Origin: JACKAQ01 sp965227145
GTDB taxonomy: Bacteria; Calditrichota; Calditrichia; RBG-13-44-9; J075
DNA length: 64,000 bases
Direction: 5' to 3'
NCBI GenBank assembly: GCA_965227145.1
Contig: OZ245730.1
Coordinates: 5,394,001-5,458,000, forward strand
This document shows positions 21,154 to 29,725 of this stretch, piece after piece (the stretch's first letter is position 1; the number at the start of each line of letters is the position of its first letter). Below the pieces are notes generated by a model. It did not search any database. It saw nothing but the letters and a program-made list of their open reading frames with translations, and had not been told where the DNA came from. A program made the position numbers and the translations under genes.

Positions 21154-22689
21154 ATGGAAAAAGTGCTGATTCTCGATTTTGGTTCGCAATATACCCAACT
21201 CATCGCCCGCAAAACCCGCGAACTGGGCGTGTTTTCGGAAATCCATCCGTTCAATTATTCAATTGACGACATTCGTGCGGATGGGCATATCAAAGCGATT
21301 ATCCTTTCCGGCGGTCCGTCCAGCGTTTATGCGGATGGCGCACCGCACGCAAACAACGCTATTTTTGAGCTTGGCGTGCCGGTTTTGGGCATTTGTTACG
21401 GCTTGCAGCACATCGCCTATTCGATGAAAGGCGCAGTCGATCCGGCGCACAAACGGGAATTTGGCCGCGCTAAATTGCACATCGACGGCGACAATCCGCT
21501 GTTTGCGGGCATCGCATCGCCAACGCAGGTGTGGATGAGCCACGGCGATCACCTCACCAAATTGCCGGATGGTTTTTCCGCCATCGCCAAAACGGACAAT
21601 TCGCCGATCTGCGCCATCGAAAATCGCGATAGGCATATTTACGGCATCCAGTTTCACCCGGAAGTGCATCACACCGAAGCCGGAAAACAAATGCTGCACA
21701 ATTTTTTGTTCAACATTTGCGATTTTGCAGGAGATTGGTCGCCGCAATCGTTCATCGAAATGGCGATCCGGCAAATTCGCGAAACGGTGGGCACAGATCG
21801 CGTATTGCTGGGGCTTAGCGGCGGCGTGGATTCCAGTGTTTTGGCGGCGCTGCTGCATCGCGCCATCGGCGATCAGCTCACCAGCGTTTTTGTGGATACC
21901 GGGTTATTGCGCGCAAACGAGGTTGAAGAGGTAAGTCATACTTTCAGGGAAAATTTAGCGCTAAATTTGACCGTTGTCACGGCGGGGCCGGTTTTCCTCG
22001 ATAAGTTACGCGACGTAATTGATCCGGAGAAAAAACGCAAGTTGATCGGCCAAACATTTATCGATGTATTTGAAGCAGAAGCCCGCAAAGCCGGCGAATT
22101 TCGTTTTTTAGCCCAAGGCACCCTCTACCCGGACGTCATTGAAAGCGTTTCATTCAAAGGACCGTCCGCAACTATCAAATCCCATCACAACGTTGGCGGA
22201 TTGCCGGAACGGCTGAACTTCGAATTGTTAGAGCCGTTTCGCGAATTATTCAAAGATGAAGTGCGCCAGGTTGGGCGCGAACTGGGTGTTCCGGAGAACA
22301 TTATCGGACGTCACCCTTTCCCCGGACCCGGTTTGGCAGTAAGAATTATTGGAAAAATTACCGAGACAGATTTAGAGATTTTACAAAAAGCCGATAAGAT
22401 ATTCATTGACGCTTTGAAAGCGGCAAATTTATATGACGAAATATGGCAAGCTTTTGCAGTTTTGCTGCCGATACAAACAGTAGGTGTGATGGGCGATGAG
22501 CGGACATACGAAAACGTGCTTGCCCTGCGTGCCGTAACCAGCACAGACGGGATGACGGCCGATTGGTACCCGTTGCCATATGATTTTCTGGCGGATGTGT
22601 CGAACAAAATTATCAACGAGGTGAAAGGCATCAACCGTGTGGTTTACGATGTCAGCTCCAAACCGCCGGCAACCATCGAATGGGAATAA
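21154..22689 (+). CDS. guaA: GMP synthase (glutamine-hydrolysing)
   Basis: Aminates XMP to GMP with glutamine and ATP. The 511-residue protein has an N-terminal glutamine amidotransferase domain (1-195) with catalytic Cys in G-I-C-Y-G-L-Q and the H-P-E-V-H-H-T pair. The ATP pyrophosphatase domain has the P-loop L-S-G-G-V-D-S-S-V near residue 227. The dimerisation domain ends P-P-A-T-I-E-W-E, the family C-terminus. Length is normal. The upstream site is weak. Codon choice shifts after about 21930: eight TTA leucine codons between 21950 and 22440 against one in the 250 codons before, so the gene may be mosaic. glmS follows 105 bases later. Confidence 0.98.
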   Translation: MEKVLILDFGSQYTQLIARKTRELGVFSEIHPFNYSIDDIRADGHIKAIILSGGPSSVYADGAPHANNAIFELGVPVLGICYGLQHIAYSMKGAVDPAHKREFGRAKLHIDGDNPLFAGIASPTQVWMSHGDHLTKLPDGFSAIAKTDNSPICAIENRDRHIYGIQFHPEVHHTEAGKQMLHNFLFNICDFAGDWSPQSFIEMAIRQIRETVGTDRVLLGLSGGVDSSVLAALLHRAIGDQLTSVFVDTGLLRANEVEEVSHTFRENLALNLTVVTAGPVFLDKLRDVIDPEKKRKLIGQTFIDVFEAEARKAGEFRFLAQGTLYPDVIESVSFKGPSATIKSHHNVGGLPERLNFELLEPFRELFKDEVRQVGRELGVPENIIGRHPFPGPGLAVRIIGKITETDLEILQKADKIFIDALKAANLYDEIWQAFAVLLPIQTVGVMGDERTYENVLALRAVTSTDGMTADWYPLPYDFLADVSNKIINEVKGINRVVYDVSSKPPATIEWE

Positions 22690-22794
22690 ACAGCGTAAAA
22701 AATCAAGGGTCGAAAATAAGAAAATATTCATAAACAGTTTGCCCACGGACAGGGCAACAGAACCAGTTGAGTTCACTAAGGAGGATAAGATTTT

Positions 22795-24630
22795 ATGTGT
22801 GGAATCGTCGGTTATATTGGTAAACGTGATGCGTACCCGGTGCTTATCGGGGGATTAAAACGATTGGAATATCGTGGCTACGATTCTTCCGGCGTGGCAT
22901 TGTTGAAAGAGGGTAAAATTGATGTCAAAAAGCAGGTTGGGAAAATAGCGGCGCTGGAAAAATCCGTCAACGGTACGCCGATGACCGGAAACCTCGGTAT
23001 TGCGCACACCCGTTGGGCAACCCACGGTGTTCCCAATCAAACCAATGCTCACCCGCACAGCGATTCTTTTGGCGATATCGTGCTGGTTCACAATGGCATT
23101 GTGGAAAATTATGCAACCCTGCGAAAAATGATGATCGAAAAAGGTCACACTTTCCGCACCGAAACAGACACCGAAATTATCGCTCACCTCATCGAAGAAA
23201 TTTACAAACAGGGTGATTCATCATTTGAAGAAGCTTTCCGCGCTGCGTTGCTGGAGCTGGACGGCACTTATGGCCTGGCAGTCATTTCCCGTCACGAGCC
23301 GGATAAATTATACGTTGCGCGAATGGGTAGCCCGCTGGTGCTGGGTATCGGCGAAGGCGAATATTATGTGGCTTCCGATGCGTCGGCAATTATCGCGCAC
23401 ACTCGCGACGTCATGTATCTGGAAGATGGCGAATTCGCAGTCATCAGCAAAGATGGTTATGTCACCAAAACGATTCAGAACGAAATCATCAAAAAGAAAA
23501 TCGAACGGGTTGAATTCGATCTCGAACGTATCGAAAAAGCCGGTTACGATCATTTCATGCTCAAAGAAATTTATGAGCAGCCCCGCACCGTTGCCGACTG
23601 TATGCGCGGACGATTGATCGAAGAAGACGGCGTTTCGCACCTCGGCGGATTGAGCCAGATTATGCACAACGTGATGCGCGCCCGCAAAATTTTTGTGACC
23701 GCCTGCGGCACATCCTATCACGCCGGTTTGATTGGCGAATACATGCTCGAAGAATATTGCCGCATTCCGGTGGAAGTGGAATACGCTTCCGAATTCCGCT
23801 ATCGCGATCCCATTATTGATGATGATAACCTGGTTATCGCCATCAGCCAATCCGGCGAAACAGCCGACACACTGGCTGCCCTCCGCGAAGCCAAACGCAA
23901 AGGCGCAACGGTAATGGGATTGGTTAACGTGGTCGGTTCATCCATTGCCCGCGAAACGCAGGGCGGCACTTACATTCACGCCGGACCGGAAATTGGCGTG
24001 GCTTCCACAAAAGCGTTCACATCGCAGGTTACGGCGCTGGCATTGCTGAATGTGATGATCGCCAGAACCAAAACCATGTCCGCCGAAACCGGTCGCCGCA
24101 TCGTTCAGGAAATGAAGGCATTGCCGGAAAAAGTGGAAAAAGCGCTGCAATGCGATGCGCTGATTCAAAAAATCGCCAAAGAATTTAAAGATCGCCCGAA
24201 CTTCCTTTATCTGGGTCGTGGATACAACTTCCCGGTTGCGCTGGAAGGTGCCCTCAAACTGAAAGAAATTTCCTATATTCACGCAGAAGGCTATCCCGCA
24301 GCGGAAATGAAACACGGACCGATCGCGTTGATCGACGAAGAAATGCCGGTTGTTGTCATTGCTACAAAAGACAGCACTTACGAAAAAATTATCAGCAATA
24401 TTGAAGAAGTGAAAGCCCGGAAAGGCCGTGTCATTGCGGTAGTTTCGGAAGGCGACACAACGCTGGAAAGCATGGTGGATTACACAATTCCCATTCCCAC
24501 TACCTTCAATTTCCTGCAGCCGATTATCTCAATTGTGCCGCTGCAATTGCTGGCATATCACATCGCCGTTATGCGCGGCTGCAATGTGGACATGCCCCGG
24601 AATCTGGCAAAAAGCGTTACTGTCGAATAG
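22795..24630 (+). CDS. glmS: glutamine-fructose-6-phosphate aminotransferase
   Basis: Makes glucosamine-6-phosphate from fructose-6-phosphate and glutamine, the first step to UDP-GlcNAc for peptidoglycan and LPS. The 611-residue protein starts M-C-G-I-V-G-Y-I-G, with Cys2 as the N-terminal nucleophile after Met removal, and has H-T-R-W-A-T-H-G near residue 72. Two SIS isomerase domains follow (about 285-610), with T-A-C-G-T-S-Y-H and S-Q-S-G-E-T-A-D-T, and the C-terminus L-A-K-S-V-T-V-E is the standard end. A strong AAGGAGG lies upstream. I see no glmS ribozyme-like structure in the 105-base leader. A good terminator follows. Confidence 0.98.
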   Translation: MCGIVGYIGKRDAYPVLIGGLKRLEYRGYDSSGVALLKEGKIDVKKQVGKIAALEKSVNGTPMTGNLGIAHTRWATHGVPNQTNAHPHSDSFGDIVLVHNGIVENYATLRKMMIEKGHTFRTETDTEIIAHLIEEIYKQGDSSFEEAFRAALLELDGTYGLAVISRHEPDKLYVARMGSPLVLGIGEGEYYVASDASAIIAHTRDVMYLEDGEFAVISKDGYVTKTIQNEIIKKKIERVEFDLERIEKAGYDHFMLKEIYEQPRTVADCMRGRLIEEDGVSHLGGLSQIMHNVMRARKIFVTACGTSYHAGLIGEYMLEEYCRIPVEVEYASEFRYRDPIIDDDNLVIAISQSGETADTLAALREAKRKGATVMGLVNVVGSSIARETQGGTYIHAGPEIGVASTKAFTSQVTALALLNVMIARTKTMSAETGRRIVQEMKALPEKVEKALQCDALIQKIAKEFKDRPNFLYLGRGYNFPVALEGALKLKEISYIHAEGYPAAEMKHGPIALIDEEMPVVVIATKDSTYEKIISNIEEVKARKGRVIAVVSEGDTTLESMVDYTIPIPTTFNFLQPIISIVPLQLLAYHIAVMRGCNVDMPRNLAKSVTVE

Positions 24631-24662
24631 TACTTTTTATTCTCATCAGAGAAACCTCCCAC

Positions 24663-24697
24663 AAAAAAAGCGCCGTGAAATCACGGCGCTTTTTTAT
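24663..24697 (+). terminator. rho-independent terminator of glmS
   Basis: GCGCCGTGA (24670-24678) pairs with TCACGGCGC (24681-24689), flanked by seven A on the left and a T tract (24690-24695) on the right. It could act in both directions but only glmS ends here. Confidence 0.93.
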
Positions 24698-24762
24698 TTC
24701 CCTAAAAAATTTGGCTCAATTAATTTTTCGATCGTATATTTATTGAAAATGAAGGTTGTCGA

Positions 24763-24966
24763 ATGCCGACAGTTTTGAGAATTGGACCTTATCGTTTTTT
24801 CTTTTTTGCCGGTGACCGGGGCGAGCCATTACATATCCATGTTGAACGGGATGGCAACACGGCTAAATTTTGGCTTGATCCTGTCAGAATCCAAAGTAGC
24901 GGAGGGTTTAACCGTCAGGAAATTGGGAAGATTTCGAATATAATTTATGAAAATAAAAATTGTTAA
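24763..24966 (+). CDS. DUF4160-family small protein
   Basis: A 67-residue protein beginning M-P-T-V-L-R-I-G-P-Y-R-F-F-F-F-A, followed by the family hallmark H-I-H-V-E-R-D-G and K-F-W-L-D-P-V. This is the DUF4160 signature (G-x-R-F-x-F-Y-S-x-D-x-x-E-P-x-H-I-H-V). Such proteins usually sit directly before a DUF2442 protein, as here, and the pair is often suspected to be toxin-antitoxin-like, without firm proof. The start has GAAGG at 24751. The gene is A/T-rich compared with its neighbours. Confidence 0.88.
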   Translation: MPTVLRIGPYRFFFFAGDRGEPLHIHVERDGNTAKFWLDPVRIQSSGGFNRQEIGKISNIIYENKNC

Positions 24967-24978
24967 TTGAGGCTTGGA

Positions 24979-25284
24979 ATGAGTACTTCAACGATTGAAA
25001 AAATAAATGGGAAAATTATTGATGTCCGCAGTGATAGCGATACGCTAACGATCGATTTATCTGATGCCCGAACCATTTCTGTGCCATTAGCCTGGTATCC
25101 AAGATTACTTAACGGATCCATCGAAGAGCGAAAAAACTGGCGGATTATCGGCAACGGAATTGGTATAAATTGGCCGGATCTGGACGAAGATATTAGTCTG
25201 GAAAATATTATTTTAGGTCAACCTTCCGGCGAAAGTCAAAAGTCATTTAAACGCTGGTTGGTATCTCGTTCAAAAACAAATTGA
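24979..25284 (+). CDS. DUF2442-family protein
   Basis: A 101-residue partner of the DUF4160 gene, 12 bases downstream. Family features are L-S-D-A-R-T-I-S-V-P-L-A-W-Y-P-R-L near residues 30-46 and the later N-W-R-I-I-G-N-G-I-G-I-N-W-P-D-L-D-E-D-I-S segment (W-P-x-L-D-E-D-I-S is diagnostic). ATG at 24979 is preferred to an upstream TTG because GAGG precedes it. It ends one base before the convergent patatin gene's stop, leaving no space for a terminator. Confidence 0.9.
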   Translation: MSTSTIEKINGKIIDVRSDSDTLTIDLSDARTISVPLAWYPRLLNGSIEERKNWRIIGNGIGINWPDLDEDISLENIILGQPSGESQKSFKRWLVSRSKTN

Positions 25285-26190
25285 TTATTTGGAACGCTGG
25301 CGCGTAAAAATGCGGCGTTTACCACGACTGCGCACTTTTATTTCATGCTGAATTTCATCCAGTTGCAGGCTGGCTGTTTCCTCTCCCGCTTTGATAATTT
25401 CCACATACCGGTCAAATTCATACCAATAATATTCGCGAATGGGCGGTTGAATGAGCACTTCCGCGCTATTCTGGATTTCATCCGAAAGCGTGTTTGAGGT
25501 GATCGTTTTCGATCGCAAAATGACTTCGAACACATTTTTGAAATTCAGCTCCGGGTGCAAAATCGGGTGAACATCTACCGCGATGACAAAATCCGCGCCG
25601 AGATTCCGGGCGTGGCGAATTGGCAAATTGTAGGTGATCGCGCCATCAACCAGCATGCGATTTTCGTGCGAAACGGGCGGAAAATAGCCGGGAATGGTGG
25701 CACTTGCCGTGATCGCTTTACGCATATCGCCTTCTGCGAATAAAAACGGGCTGCCGGAAATCAAATCGGTGGCATTGCAGGCAAATGGAATTTTGGTGTC
25801 TTCAATGTTTCCGGGCGCGATGAGCGACTCGACAGCTTTTTCCAGCCGCTCGGCTTTCAGCAGCGCAACTTTTTTGGCAATCAGGTTCATCAATACCCAA
25901 TCTTTAATGCCATTAGCAAACTGGCGGAGCGTGTCGTCCGATTTCACATTGCTTTTTTTGAGAAAATCCAGCCCGAGTCCGCGAAATGCCGGTTCGTGCA
26001 TAAATTCGTTTAGCCGTGTTTCCAACGCGTCGCAATCGGGATTTTGGGCGTAAATACCGCCGATTATCGCGCCAAAGCTGCACCCGACAATCAAATCTAT
26101 TTTAATATTTGCTTTTTCCAGCGCTTTCAGCACGCCAACATGCGCCAATCCGCGTGCACCGCCGCCACTCAACACCAATGCCACTTTCAT
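25285..26190 (-). CDS. patatin-like phospholipase (RssA/YchK type)
   Basis: A 301-residue lipid acyl hydrolase. The oxyanion-hole loop S-G-G-G-A-R-G is at 8-14, the nucleophile elbow G-C-S-F-G at about 38-42 with Ser40, and the catalytic Asp in D-G-A-I-T-Y-N near 191. It has no signal peptide, so it is cytoplasmic or membrane-associated. The start is the ATG at 26190, with TTTTGGAG upstream; a longer frame adds 22 unconvincing residues. It is convergent with DUF2442 and abuts it. Confidence 0.92.
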   Translation of the reverse strand: MKVALVLSGGGARGLAHVGVLKALEKANIKIDLIVGCSFGAIIGGIYAQNPDCDALETRLNEFMHEPAFRGLGLDFLKKSNVKSDDTLRQFANGIKDWVLMNLIAKKVALLKAERLEKAVESLIAPGNIEDTKIPFACNATDLISGSPFLFAEGDMRKAITASATIPGYFPPVSHENRMLVDGAITYNLPIRHARNLGADFVIAVDVHPILHPELNFKNVFEVILRSKTITSNTLSDEIQNSAEVLIQPPIREYYWYEFDRYVEIIKAGEETASLQLDEIQHEIKVRSRGKRRIFTRQRSK

Positions 26191-26294
26191 TCCAGAACTC
26201 CAAAATTCTTTGTTTACAACAGTTGAAACGCAATCTGCGCGGTTTAGTTGCGCCATCCCTTTATTTATTCGTCGGCAATTTTGAGCAATGCTAA

Positions 26295-26321
26295 ATAAAA
26301 AAGGCGGGCAAAACCCGCCTT
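26295..26321 (-). terminator. rho-independent terminator of hsp20 pair
   Basis: AAGGCGGG (26301-26308) and CCCGCCTT (26314-26321) form a stem over a five-base loop. On the minus strand six T follow. It ends the two-gene Hsp20 unit. Confidence 0.9.
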
Positions 26322-26381
26322 TGTGAGGTGCATGAGGTGTTTAATGTAACGTGAGAAGCGATGGCATTTTCAACCGCTTGA

Positions 26382-26837
26382 TCAGCCTTCAACTTTCACT
26401 TCGATGGCTTTTGGCTTCACTTCTTCCGCTTTGGGCAGAATAATGGTCAGCACACCATCTTTGAAACGCGCATCAATTTTGCCATCCTGAATTCGAGTGG
26501 GCATGGTAACGCTGCGTTTGAATTTTCCGTAGCTGCGTTCAACGCGATGATAATTCGCTTTTTTCTCTTCCGATTCGCGTTTTTTCTCACCCTCGATGCT
26601 CAGGGTATTATTGGTGAATGTGATGTTTACATCCTTTTTGGTTAAACCCGGCAGCTCGAGATAAACCGTAAACTGGTTTTCATCTTCCTGAACATCCATC
26701 CCGGGAAGCCATTCCGAAGAGGCATCCCAGGCGCTGCCGCCCATTACATCGTTGCTGAAAAACTGATCAATCAACCGACCCATTTCGTCATGAGCACGGA
26801 ACAGATCGCGAGCAGGAATCCAACGTTCGAGTTTCAT
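26382..26837 (-). CDS. Hsp20/alpha-crystallin small heat shock protein (second copy)
   Basis: A 151-residue ATP-independent chaperone that holds unfolded proteins. The alpha-crystallin domain covers about 46-150 and ends with the A-x-x-x-G-V-L motif as A-R-F-K-D-G-V-L-T-I-I-L-P-K, followed by a basic, Pro-containing tail with the I-E-V motif. AAAGGAGG precedes the ATG. It lies 70 bases after the first Hsp20 gene and its tail is nearly the same as that protein's, indicating local duplication and divergence. Confidence 0.96.
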   Translation of the reverse strand: MKLERWIPARDLFRAHDEMGRLIDQFFSNDVMGGSAWDASSEWLPGMDVQEDENQFTVYLELPGLTKKDVNITFTNNTLSIEGEKKRESEEKKANYHRVERSYGKFKRSVTMPTRIQDGKIDARFKDGVLTIILPKAEEVKPKAIEVKVEG

Positions 26838-26907
26838 AGTGATAACCTCCTTTAATTTTACATTGTGTTTTTACAACCGGAAACTTGCGGCTTCCGGCAA
26901 CGCTAAG

Positions 26908-27354
26908 TTATTGAATTTTAATAGCTTTCGGCTTTGCTTCTTCTGCTTTGGGCAGGGTTAGCGTTAACATGCCATCTTTGTATGTAGCGTCGATGGCGTC
27001 CACTTTTACCGGCGTTTTAATTTTGAACGCACGGGAAAATTTGCCGAACAACCGTTCGCTGCGAAGCACTTTTACGCCTTCGGTAACTTCCTGAGGGAGG
27101 CGTTCGCCGGAAATCCGCAGGATGCCTTTGTCAAATTCTATCGATAAATCTTCTTTGCGAATGCCCGGTAATTCGGCGCTCAGTACAAAATTGTCTTCCA
27201 GTTCCGTAACATCTACGCGAGGCTGCCATTTCTCATTTTGGACATCGTTGGTTGTTTCGCCGGAAAATCCGTTCCGGAGGTGCTCAACCGCGCGATCAAA
27301 TTCCTGAGCGATGTTGCCAAAATCATTGCCGGTAAAAAAACGAACTTGTGCCAT
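26908..27354 (-). CDS. Hsp20/alpha-crystallin small heat shock protein (first copy)
   Basis: A 148-residue small heat shock protein. The N-domain is M-A-Q-V-R-F-F-T-G-N-D-F; the alpha-crystallin domain (about 42-147) includes V-L-S-A-E-L-P-G-I and ends A-T-Y-K-D-G-M-L-T-L-T-L-P-K, then the I-K-I-Q tail. AAAGGAG is upstream. It is the first gene of the pair, and the 458-base region before it should contain a heat-shock promoter, but no CIRCE element was seen. Confidence 0.96.
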   Translation of the reverse strand: MAQVRFFTGNDFGNIAQEFDRAVEHLRNGFSGETTNDVQNEKWQPRVDVTELEDNFVLSAELPGIRKEDLSIEFDKGILRISGERLPQEVTEGVKVLRSERLFGKFSRAFKIKTPVKVDAIDATYKDGMLTLTLPKAEEAKPKAIKIQ

Positions 27355-27813
27355 GGTAAATCTCCTTTGGTTTATTTTGATGTTAATTCTGTTTCCATCG
27401 TTTTTATTTTCATACTCAACCGGTTGTATTTACAAAGGCTGTGCCAATTTTAACTGCGGCTCGCCAAGTGATTGTTTTTAATTATTTTAGATTTTTAAAT
27501 TGATAGGCATCTGACAAAATCGGCGTTATGAATATTTTTCAGAAGCGCTGCCAACGGCTGGCAGAGTGAATGCAGGAATTTCAGATTGTCTGAAATTTTT
27601 TCGGCAGGATATGACAATTTGTCAAAATCGATATGTTTTTTAGCCAAATATGCACAAAGCTATATAAATACAAGTATTTGATTTTTATAACGTTATAATT
27701 TTTCAAAATAAGGTGTTAAGTATTTCAATTCGTTCAACCGATATTTAATTTGCGGATCATTTTTCTCTGCGACAGTGCCATTTGATTTTACAATCCAAAA
27801 TGTGAGACAAGCG
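27355..27813. other. divergent intergenic region with small inverted repeats
   Basis: About 460 A/T-rich bases between hsp20 and the hybrid kinase. AATTTCAGA at 27577-27585 pairs with TCTGAAATT at 27589-27597 and is followed by TTTT, a weak plus-strand terminator-like hairpin. TGCCA-TGGCA and TGACA-TGTCA palindromes flank it. No gene or known RNA was recognised, but a small RNA here is possible. Confidence 0.45.
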
Positions 27814-29550
27814 ATGGAACCGGACCTCACGACAACCAATAATCAGGCAATTAGCATTCTAATTGTTGATGATAATAAAGCAGATACTGTACTAATTTCG
27901 AAGCTTTTGAAAAACGTGCAGTCATTTGAAATTTCCCAAATAAATATTATCCACACCGCAAGCCAGCTTCCTCAATCCTTATTGCAACTACAACCGCAAG
28001 TTGTTTTTATTGATTACGATATCGAAGGATATCCCGGCACGCTTTCCATTTCCGAAATGAGAGAGCAGGGCTGCGATGCGGCGTTTGTTCTGATAACCGG
28101 GAACAGCGGTGGTTACGTTATCCAAAAAGCGTTGCGCGCCGGCGCAGATGATTATATCAACAAAGATGAGCTTTCTGCTGCCGTGCTTGCCAAAACGCTC
28201 AATCATGTGCTGCACCGCCGGGAAACCAGATTTGCCCTGAAAAAATATGCGGATGATTTAGTCCACGCCAATTCCCGGCTGGAAGCGCAAGCGAAAGAAC
28301 TTCAGAAAACGGTGGAGGAATTATCTGCCGCGAAAGAAAAAGCGGAAAAAGCAACGCAGGCTAAATCGTTGTTTTTGGCAAACATGAGTCACGAAATTCG
28401 CACACCAATGAACGGCATTATCGGCATGACGGAGCTGCTGCTGGAAACACCGCTAAAACCTGTTCAGATTGAATATTTGGGAATGGTGGACAGCTCGGCA
28501 AAATCGCTGCTGTCGCTGTTAAACGACATTCTGGATTTCTCAAAAATTGAAGCGCAACGGGTGATGGTCGAATCGATCGAATTTCATATGCGCGAAAATT
28601 TGCAAAATACGATGCGAATGCTGGCTTTCCGGGCGGAGGAACGGGGCATTTCGCTGGATTGGCAAATTGAAACCGTTGTGCCGGATGTGCTCGTCGGCGA
28701 TCCGTCGCGGCTGCGGCAAATTTTGATCAATCTGGTTAGCAACGCTATCAAATTTACCAAAAGCGGACAGGTTTTGGTGGAAGTAAACTGCACGGCGGCC
28801 GATGCCGCTGCGCAATCCGCCACGCTTCAATTTGCGATTTCGGATACCGGTATCGGCATTTCCGCAGACAAACAGAAAACCATTTTCGAGGCATTTTCTC
28901 AGGCGGATATTTCCACAACCCGCTGTTTTGGCGGCACGGGACTCGGCTTGTCCATTTCCCGGAACCTGACCAAATTAATGGGCGGAAACATCTCCGTGCA
29001 AAGTCCCGCTGCGCCGTTGAATCCGGAAAATTACCGTGCCGTTGCGGGGCAGCCGGGCAGCACTTTTTTCATTTCGCTACCGTTTGCAACTGCCGAAAAT
29101 CCCGAATTTGTAAACGCAAATTTGAGCGCCGTGCAGCATGAAAATAATTATCCGGAATTGATCCGCCAACGCAATTTGCGGCTGCTGCTCGCAGAAGATA
29201 ATCCGGTGAACCAAAAGCTGGTGAACGCGCTGTTGAGCAAAATCAACGTTCAGGTTACACTGGCAGACAACGGAAAAACGGCGCTTGATTACATCCGTTC
29301 CGCCGCTTTCGATGTGGTGTTAATGGATATCCAAATGCCGGAACTGGACGGATACGAAACAACCCGCGCGGTTCGCGAATGGGAAAAACAAACGGCTGCG
29401 GCGCAATATTTGCCGATTATCGCACTAACCGCCAGCGCTTTGCCGAGTGATCGCAAAAAATGCATCGCCGAGGGAATGAACGATTACGTCAGCAAACCGA
29501 TTAAAAGGGAAGAGCTGTTCCGGGCAATCTGGCACGCGATAAATCGTTGA
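27814..29550 (+). CDS. hybrid histidine kinase REC-HisKA-HATPase-REC
   Basis: A 578-residue cytoplasmic signalling protein with no membrane helix. Domains: receiver 1 (about 12-130; I-L-I-V-D-D-N, acceptor Asp67 in F-I-D-Y-D), coiled coil (about 150-185), HisKA with phospho-His193 in M-S-H-E-I-R-T-P, HATPase (about 295-430; N-box L-V-S-N-A-I-K-F and G-T-G-L-G-L-S), and receiver 2 (about 450-575; A-E-D-N-P-V-N and M-D-I-Q-M-P). An output domain is absent, so a phosphotransfer partner or internal relay is implied. The ATG at 27814 is chosen over a GTG 13 codons before; neither has a strong site. Confidence 0.94.
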   Translation: MEPDLTTTNNQAISILIVDDNKADTVLISKLLKNVQSFEISQINIIHTASQLPQSLLQLQPQVVFIDYDIEGYPGTLSISEMREQGCDAAFVLITGNSGGYVIQKALRAGADDYINKDELSAAVLAKTLNHVLHRRETRFALKKYADDLVHANSRLEAQAKELQKTVEELSAAKEKAEKATQAKSLFLANMSHEIRTPMNGIIGMTELLLETPLKPVQIEYLGMVDSSAKSLLSLLNDILDFSKIEAQRVMVESIEFHMRENLQNTMRMLAFRAEERGISLDWQIETVVPDVLVGDPSRLRQILINLVSNAIKFTKSGQVLVEVNCTAADAAAQSATLQFAISDTGIGISADKQKTIFEAFSQADISTTRCFGGTGLGLSISRNLTKLMGGNISVQSPAAPLNPENYRAVAGQPGSTFFISLPFATAENPEFVNANLSAVQHENNYPELIRQRNLRLLLAEDNPVNQKLVNALLSKINVQVTLADNGKTALDYIRSAAFDVVLMDIQMPELDGYETTRAVREWEKQTAAAQYLPIIALTASALPSDRKKCIAEGMNDYVSKPIKREELFRAIWHAINR

Positions 29551-29725
29551 TTTTATTGGAATTGCTAAAAATCCGACAACATTCAGCAAACACCATTTGC
29601 ACGGCAAAACAAATTCCGATTTTGTATTTCAAATCTCACAGAACACCCAGCCAATTATTATATTTAAGCAGCAAAAGTGATGTTTTGTTGCACTAAAAAA
29701 CGGGATAGAATACCAGAGGGAAAGT

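Noticed and set aside
22690..22794. glmS ribozyme in the glmS leader
   Set aside because: The 105-base leader has no recognisable ribozyme core and ends with an ordinary Shine-Dalgarno site.
27355..27480. CIRCE heat-shock operator before hsp20
   Set aside because: No TTAGCACTC-N9-GAGTGCTAA pattern was found in the region.
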